17,233 nucleotides of DNA from an uncultured Alphaproteobacteria bacterium (GTDB taxonomy: Bacteria; Pseudomonadota; Alphaproteobacteria; CALKHQ01). Below, piece by piece: positions 13,508 to 17,233 of this stretch. The notes beneath the pieces were generated by a model, which saw only the letters and a list, made by a program, of their open reading frames with translations, searched no databases and was not told the origin of the DNA. Every line of letters starts with the position of its first letter. The stretch's first letter is position 1. A program made the position numbers and the translations under genes. The stretch is taken from positions 1-17,233 of the forward strand of contig CALKHQ010000161.1 in the NCBI GenBank assembly GCA_937988735.1. Reading direction: 5' to 3'.

Positions 13508-14272
13508 TCAGGCCCGCCCTTCCCAGCCGGCGACGGTGGCGTAGGACCGCCGTGCGCAGCGTTCGAAGTCACTGGGCGCATCGTGCTCGACCACCAGCAG
13601 TTCGGCGCCCGCATCGACCGCGGCCGGGGCGAGCACCGCCCAGTCGAGCCGGCCGTGGCCGACGTCGGCCCAGCCGTCCTCCTCGTCCGTATCCTCGACC
13701 GCGATGTCCTTGATGTGGCAGGCGATCACCCGCCCGCGGTAGCGCTGCAGCCATTCCACCGGGTCGACGCCGCCCTTCACCGCCCAGGCGAGGTCGAGCT
13801 CGAGCGCCACCTCCGGCGCGGCGTCGAGCAGCAGGCTCATCGGCACGCCCCCGTCCGCGAGCGGTGCGAATTCGAAGTCGTGGTTGTGCCAGGCCAGCAC
13901 CAGGCCGCGGTCGGCATAGTCTTCCGCCAGCCGGTTCAGCGTCGCGCCGATCTGCCGCCAGCCTTCGCTGTCGGCCGGCCGCTCGTCAGCCGCGAGATAC
14001 GGCACCACCACATAGCGCATGCCGATCCGCTGCGCGATCGCCGCCACCCGGTCCGGCGCGTCGCGGACCGCGGCCAGCGCGACATGGCCGCTGGGCGCGG
14101 TGAGTCCCGCGTGGGCCAGTGCATCCGCCAGCCGCCCGGGATCGTCGTAGAGCCCGCCGTAGGGCTCGACCTGGCGATAGCCGATGGCGGCGAGGGTGGC
14201 GAGCTGGGTCTCGAGCGGCGGGAAGTTGCGCGACGAGTAGAGCTGGAACGAGAGCTTGTCGAGGTAGCACAT
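13508..14272 (-). CDS. Sugar phosphate isomerase/epimerase family protein (TIM barrel)
   Basis: The 254-residue protein belongs to the xylose isomerase-like/AP endonuclease 2 TIM-barrel family. It begins LSFQLYSSRNF. Likely metal ligands and active-site residues are E36 (QVEPYG), H129/H131 and E134 (WHNHDFEF), D160 (LELDLAW), H186 (CHIKD) and E229 (VVEHD). Despite the name, family members act on many non-phosphorylated sugars: epimerases, inosose dehydratase-like enzymes, and enzymes that act on keto-glycosides. Pairing with a Gfo/Idh dehydrogenase two bases downstream suggests a keto-sugar substrate (inference). The residue set is intact and the length normal. No strong Shine-Dalgarno is seen before ATG 14272. 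The gene lies 99 bases after the ATPase gene, so read-through or a weak promoter in the gap are both possible. Confidence 0.9.
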   Translation of the reverse strand: MCYLDKLSFQLYSSRNFPPLETQLATLAAIGYRQVEPYGGLYDDPGRLADALAHAGLTAPSGHVALAAVRDAPDRVAAIAQRIGMRYVVVPYLAADERPADSEGWRQIGATLNRLAEDYADRGLVLAWHNHDFEFAPLADGGVPMSLLLDAAPEVALELDLAWAVKGGVDPVEWLQRYRGRVIACHIKDIAVEDTDEEDGWADVGHGRLDWAVLAPAAVDAGAELLVVEHDAPSDFERCARRSYATVAGWEGRA

Positions 14273-14371
14273 GATGGCGTGCCTATTGCGGGGATTGCGG
14301 GGGCTGCGTCGGTGCGGGCCACCGAAAGGCCTCGCGATGGCGACGGGTGTGGGGCATCGCGGGTCCGGGCC
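14273..14371. other. Gap between ATPase and isomerase/epimerase genes
   Basis: These 99 bases hold no gene that I can support. On the plus strand there is a short tandem ATTGCGGGG/ATTGCGGGG followed by GCTGCG (around 14283-14302). I see no good promoter or terminator on the minus strand, so co-transcription with the transporter genes is the simplest reading. Confidence 0.35.
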
Positions 14372-15451
14372 TCAGAGCCGGTCGCCGGTTTCGGGGTCGA
14401 ACAGGTTGAGCCGGTCACCGGGGAAGCTGACCCGCAGCCGCTCCTGCGGCTGCACCGCGGCGTCGCCGTCGACGCGGATGGCGAGCGAGGCGGACCCGAG
14501 GCGGCTCCACACCACGGTCTCCGCGCCCATCGGCTCGACCAGATCGACGCTGGCGACATGGGTGCCGCGGTCGGCATCGATGCGGACGTGCTCCGGACGG
14601 ATGCCGAGCTCGACCGCAGCGCCCGGCGCCGGCTCGCGGATGAAGGCGTAGCCGTCGAGCGGCTGGGAGAAGGCCTCGCTGACGAACACCGGCGCGTTGC
14701 CGTTGGCCTCGATCCGGCCGGTGAAGAAGTTCATCCGCGGCGACCCGACGAAGCCGGCGACGAACCTGTTGGCCGGCCGGTGATAGATGGTCTTCGGGTC
14801 GGCGAGCTGCTGGATGACGCCGCGGTGCATCACAGCGATCCGGTCGGCGAGCGTCAGCGCCTCGACCTGGTCGTGGGTGACATAGATCATCGTCGCCCCG
14901 CCCAGCTCGCGGTGCAGCCGCTTCAGCTCGACCCGGAGCTCGGTCCTGAGCGCCGCGTCGAGGTTGGAGAGCGGCTCGTCGAACAGGAACACGTTGACGT
15001 CGCGCACCAGCGCCCGGCCGATGGCAACGCGCTGGCGCTGGCCGCCGGAGAGCTGCACCGGGCGGCGGTGCATCAGGTCCTCGATGTGCAGCAGCTTCGC
15101 CGCCGCCGCCACCCGGCGCCGGATCTCGGCCTTCGGCACCCGTGCCATCTTCAGCCCGAAGGACATGTTCCCTTCCACGGTCATCCGCGGGTAGAGCGCG
15201 TAGGACTGGAACACCATGCCGATGCCGCGGTCCTTCGGCTGCTCCCAGGTCACGTTCTTCCCGTCGATCCAGATCTCGCCGTCGGCAATGTCGATCAGGC
15301 CGGCGATGGCGTTGAGCAGGGTGGACTTGCCGCAGCCGGACGGGCCCAGCAGCACGACGAACTCGCCGGGCTCGATCTCCAGGTTCAGCCTGCGGATGAC
15401 GGTCAGCGCGCCGAAGGAGACGTCGAGGTCGCGGATGGAGACGCTGGCCAT
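14372..15451 (-). CDS. Sugar ABC transporter ATP-binding protein, UgpC/MalK type
   Basis: The 359-residue ATPase is complete: Walker A G36-P-S-G-C-G-K-S-T44, Q-loop Q82, signature L134-S-G-G-Q138, Walker B and D-loop LFDEPLSNLD (156-165), and switch H193 (VTHD). A regulatory TOBE-type domain follows from about 240 (RPEHVRIDADRG and onward). The length matches MalK/UgpC/MsmK proteins. It powers the permease pair encoded immediately upstream (its ATG is three bases past the stop of the MalG-type gene). Because transporter 1 has no ATPase gene of its own in the window, this protein may serve both systems. MalK-type ATPases are known to be exchangeable among CUT1 transporters, but sharing here is inference. 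Confidence 0.95.
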   Translation of the reverse strand: MASVSIRDLDVSFGALTVIRRLNLEIEPGEFVVLLGPSGCGKSTLLNAIAGLIDIADGEIWIDGKNVTWEQPKDRGIGMVFQSYALYPRMTVEGNMSFGLKMARVPKAEIRRRVAAAAKLLHIEDLMHRRPVQLSGGQRQRVAIGRALVRDVNVFLFDEPLSNLDAALRTELRVELKRLHRELGGATMIYVTHDQVEALTLADRIAVMHRGVIQQLADPKTIYHRPANRFVAGFVGSPRMNFFTGRIEANGNAPVFVSEAFSQPLDGYAFIREPAPGAAVELGIRPEHVRIDADRGTHVASVDLVEPMGAETVVWSRLGSASLAIRVDGDAAVQPQERLRVSFPGDRLNLFDPETGDRL

Positions 15452-15454
15452 CGC

Positions 15455-16375
15455 TCAGCCCTTCACCGCGCCGGCGGCGATGCCGCGCACGAACCAGCGG
15501 CCGGAGACGAAGTAGACCGCAAGCGGCACCGCCGCCGTGAGGATCGTCGCCGCCATGTTGACGTTGTACTCGCGGGTGCCGGTGGTCGAGTTGACGATGT
15601 TGTTGAGCTGGACGGTCATCGGCATGTTCTCGCGCCCGGCGAACACGGAGCCGAACAGGAAGTCGTTCCAGATGCCGGTGGTCTGCAGGATCACCGCGAC
15701 GATGGTGATCGGCACCGACATCGGCATCACGATGCGGAAGAAGGCCATCCAGAAGCCGGCGCCGTCCACCCGCGCGGCCCGGAACAGGTCCTCGGGCAGC
15801 GCCGCGAAGTAGTTGCGGTAGAGCAGCGTGATGATCGGCATGCCGAAGATGGTGTGGATCAGGATGATTCCCGGCAGGGAGGCGAACAGGCCGAGCTCGC
15901 GCTCGAAGATGATCAGCGGATAGATCACCGCCTGGTAGGGCACGAAGGCGCCGAACAGCAGCAGGCCGAAGAACAGGTTGGCCCCCCGGTAGCGCCAGAA
16001 GGAGAGCGCATAGCCGTTCAGCGCCGACAGCGCCACCGAGATGATCACGCTGGGCACCGTGATCTTCACCGAGTTCCAGAAACCGGGGCTGATGCCGCTG
16101 CAGTCGAGCCCGGTGCAGGCGGTGGCCCAGGCGCGCGTCCACGGCTCGAAGGTGAGATCGATCGGCAGGCCGAACAGGAAGCCGAGGCGGATCTCCTCCA
16201 TCGTCTTCAGCGACGTCACCACCATCACGTACAGGGGCGCCAGGAAGAACAGCGCCGCCACGATCAGGAAGGCGTAGACGCCCACGCGGGCGGGGGTGAG
16301 CCGCCTCGGCCGCGCGCCGCGGGCGTGCGCGACGCCGCGGGCGGCAGCGGGGGCGAGGGCGTGGGTGGTCGTCAT
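15455..16375 (-). CDS. Sugar ABC transporter permease, MalG/GtsC type (transporter 2)
   Basis: This 306-residue CUT1 permease has a basic N-terminal tail (to about 30) and about six membrane segments, the first at 33-53. The ATPase-docking loop is at 198-220 (RAARVDGAGFWMAFFRIVMP), with Arg instead of the first Glu of EAA. Long segments such as SPGFWNSVKITVPSV, GYALSFWRYRGANLFF, MTVQLNNIVNS and the C terminus VRGIAAGAVKG are the pattern I associate with glucose/mannose-type (Gts-like) transporters of proteobacteria. That points to a hexose or simple glycoside as substrate, at low confidence. Its start overlaps the stop of the MalF-type gene by four bases (ATGA, 16372-16375). Confidence 0.93.
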   Translation of the reverse strand: MTTTHALAPAAARGVAHARGARPRRLTPARVGVYAFLIVAALFFLAPLYVMVVTSLKTMEEIRLGFLFGLPIDLTFEPWTRAWATACTGLDCSGISPGFWNSVKITVPSVIISVALSALNGYALSFWRYRGANLFFGLLLFGAFVPYQAVIYPLIIFERELGLFASLPGIILIHTIFGMPIITLLYRNYFAALPEDLFRAARVDGAGFWMAFFRIVMPMSVPITIVAVILQTTGIWNDFLFGSVFAGRENMPMTVQLNNIVNSTTGTREYNVNMAATILTAAVPLAVYFVSGRWFVRGIAAGAVKG

Positions 16376-17233
16376 GGCCGGACCGCCCCGGCGCGGCGCA
16401 CGGCGCGATAGTCGGCCATCGCCTTGATGAACAGCAGGACCACGACCGGAACCAGCATCATGGTCGCGGCGGCCATGCCCAGCGCCACGTTCTGCCGGTT
16501 CTGCAGGTGCTCGATCACGAAAACGGCGGGCATCTGCGAGGCGACGCCGGGCCCGCCCTGGGTCATCGCCACCACCAGGTCATAGACGCGGACGATCTGG
16601 GTGCACTGCAGGATGAAGGCGGTGAGCACCGCGCCGCGGATCATCGGCAGCACGATGAACAGGTAGGTGCGCCAGGCGGGAATGCCGTCGACCCGCGAGG
16701 CCTTCCAGATCTCCTCGTCCACCCCGCGCAGGCCGGCCAGCATGATCGCCATGGTGACGCCGACGCCGTTCCACACGTTGCCGAGCACGAGGCCGAAGAT
16801 CGCCTGGTCCTGGCGGACCAGCGGCGCGAACTCGAAATCCTCCCAGCCCAGCCGCCTGACCGTGGCGGTGATGCCGAGATTGGGGTCCAGCATCCACTGC
16901 CAGACCAGCCCTGTCACCACCAGCGACATGGAGAAGGGGTAGAGGAAGATGGTGCGGAAGGTGTCTTCCTGGCGGATGCGCTGATCGAGGAACACCGCCA
17001 GCAGGTAGCCCAGCGTCATCTGGAACAGGATGACCAGCACCCCGAACACCCAGATGTTCTGCACCGACACCAGCCAGCGAGATGTCTTCCACAGCCGCTC
17101 GTACTGCTGCAGGCCGACGAAGTCGAAACTGGCAAACAGCTTGGAGTCGGTGAAGGAGAGCAGGATGGAAAAGGCGATGCCGATGACGTAGACGCCGAGC
17201 CCCACCGCGATCATCGGCGACGAGCCGATGACC
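16372..17233 (-). CDS. Sugar ABC transporter permease, MalF/GtsB type (transporter 2, 5' end beyond window)
   Basis: The frame is open from the window edge. A Met codon at 17212-17214 exists, but six more sense codons (VIGSSP) run to the edge, and CUT1 permeases normally have a tail before helix 1. The true start is therefore probably outside. Visible features are helix 1 (MIAVGLGVYVIGIAFSILLSF), SFTDSKLF, FRTIFLYPFSMSLVVTGLVWQWMLDPNLG, and the docking loop EEIWKASRVDGIPAWRTYLFIVLP, with Lys-Ala-Ser in place of EAA. VYDLVVAMTQGGPG is typical of MalF-like subunits, and this pattern is closest to glucose-type (GtsB) permeases. It pairs with the downstream MalG-type subunit. The binding protein for this transporter is expected just beyond the edge. 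Confidence 0.92.
   Translation of the reverse strand, partial: VIGSSPMIAVGLGVYVIGIAFSILLSFTDSKLFASFDFVGLQQYERLWKTSRWLVSVQNIWVFGVLVILFQMTLGYLLAVFLDQRIRQEDTFRTIFLYPFSMSLVVTGLVWQWMLDPNLGITATVRRLGWEDFEFAPLVRQDQAIFGLVLGNVWNGVGVTMAIMLAGLRGVDEEIWKASRVDGIPAWRTYLFIVLPMIRGAVLTAFILQCTQIVRVYDLVVAMTQGGPGVASQMPAVFVIEHLQNRQNVALGMAAATMMLVPVVVLLFIKAMADYRAVRRAGAVRP

Noticed and set aside
14273..14371. Possible promoter before the isomerase/epimerase gene
   Set aside because: No -35/-10 pair of acceptable match and spacing on the minus strand.
13583..16411. Very long plus-strand open frame opposite the transporter 2, isomerase and dehydrogenase genes
   Set aside because: The translation is an Arg/His/Gln/Asp-rich string with no domain and lies antisense to five well-recognised genes. 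GC-rich third positions routinely leave such frames open.
1..17233. CRISPR array, tRNA/rRNA, insertion sequence, integrase or attachment site
   Set aside because: No regularly spaced repeats, no cloverleaf or rRNA-like stretch, no transposase or integrase protein, and composition is even throughout, apart from the AT-richer control region at 7351-7503.

Overview
This is a GC-rich window (about 70% G+C by eye) with proteobacterial architecture. A GC-rich alphaproteobacterium, of the rhizobial or Rhodospirillales sort, is the best guess. This rests on the two CUT1 sugar ABC transporters, the ThuA-like protein, the class III cyclase, the RT0821/Lpp0805 (17-kDa antigen type) surface protein and the codon use. 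I cannot name the species. I see no tRNA, rRNA, CRISPR array, insertion sequence or phage gene.

Left part (1-4115): the tail of an unidentified gene, a two-domain universal stress protein, a class III nucleotidyl cyclase fused to an FHA domain, an FAD oxidoreductase of the L-2-hydroxyglutarate oxidase type on the minus strand, and a divergently placed class A beta-lactamase with a Tat-type leader. These look like separate transcription units or short pairs.

Middle (4112-11047): a sugar locus built around a 329-base divergent control region (7298-7626). To the left runs an operon of solute-binding protein, MalF-type permease and MalG-type permease, with no ATPase gene. To the right runs a ROK-family regulator overlapping a Gfo/Idh/MocA dehydrogenase by four bases (ATGA), then a ThuA-like protein and a SnoaL-like small protein. 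The control region holds a candidate TTGACA promoter for the transporter, flanked by two related inverted repeats that are good candidates for ROK operators.

Right part (11139-17233): a two-gene envelope unit comes first. It encodes an exported coiled-coil protein with one C-terminal EF-hand, and an overlapping lipoprotein-like 17-kDa-antigen-family protein that probably starts at TTG. A strong hairpin follows, between convergent stops. Then comes a second leftward sugar operon, read from the right edge: MalF-type permease (cut by the window edge), MalG-type permease, UgpC/MalK-type ATPase, sugar phosphate isomerase/epimerase, and a second Gfo/Idh/MocA dehydrogenase clearly paralogous to the first.

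Working hypothesis (inference): the two transporters bring in related sugars or glycosides, possibly sharing the single ATPase. The Gfo/Idh pair, ThuA-like, isomerase/epimerase-like and SnoaL-like proteins would process them through keto-sugar intermediates. No classical glycoside hydrolase or sugar kinase is encoded in the window. The substrate cannot be read from the sequence.
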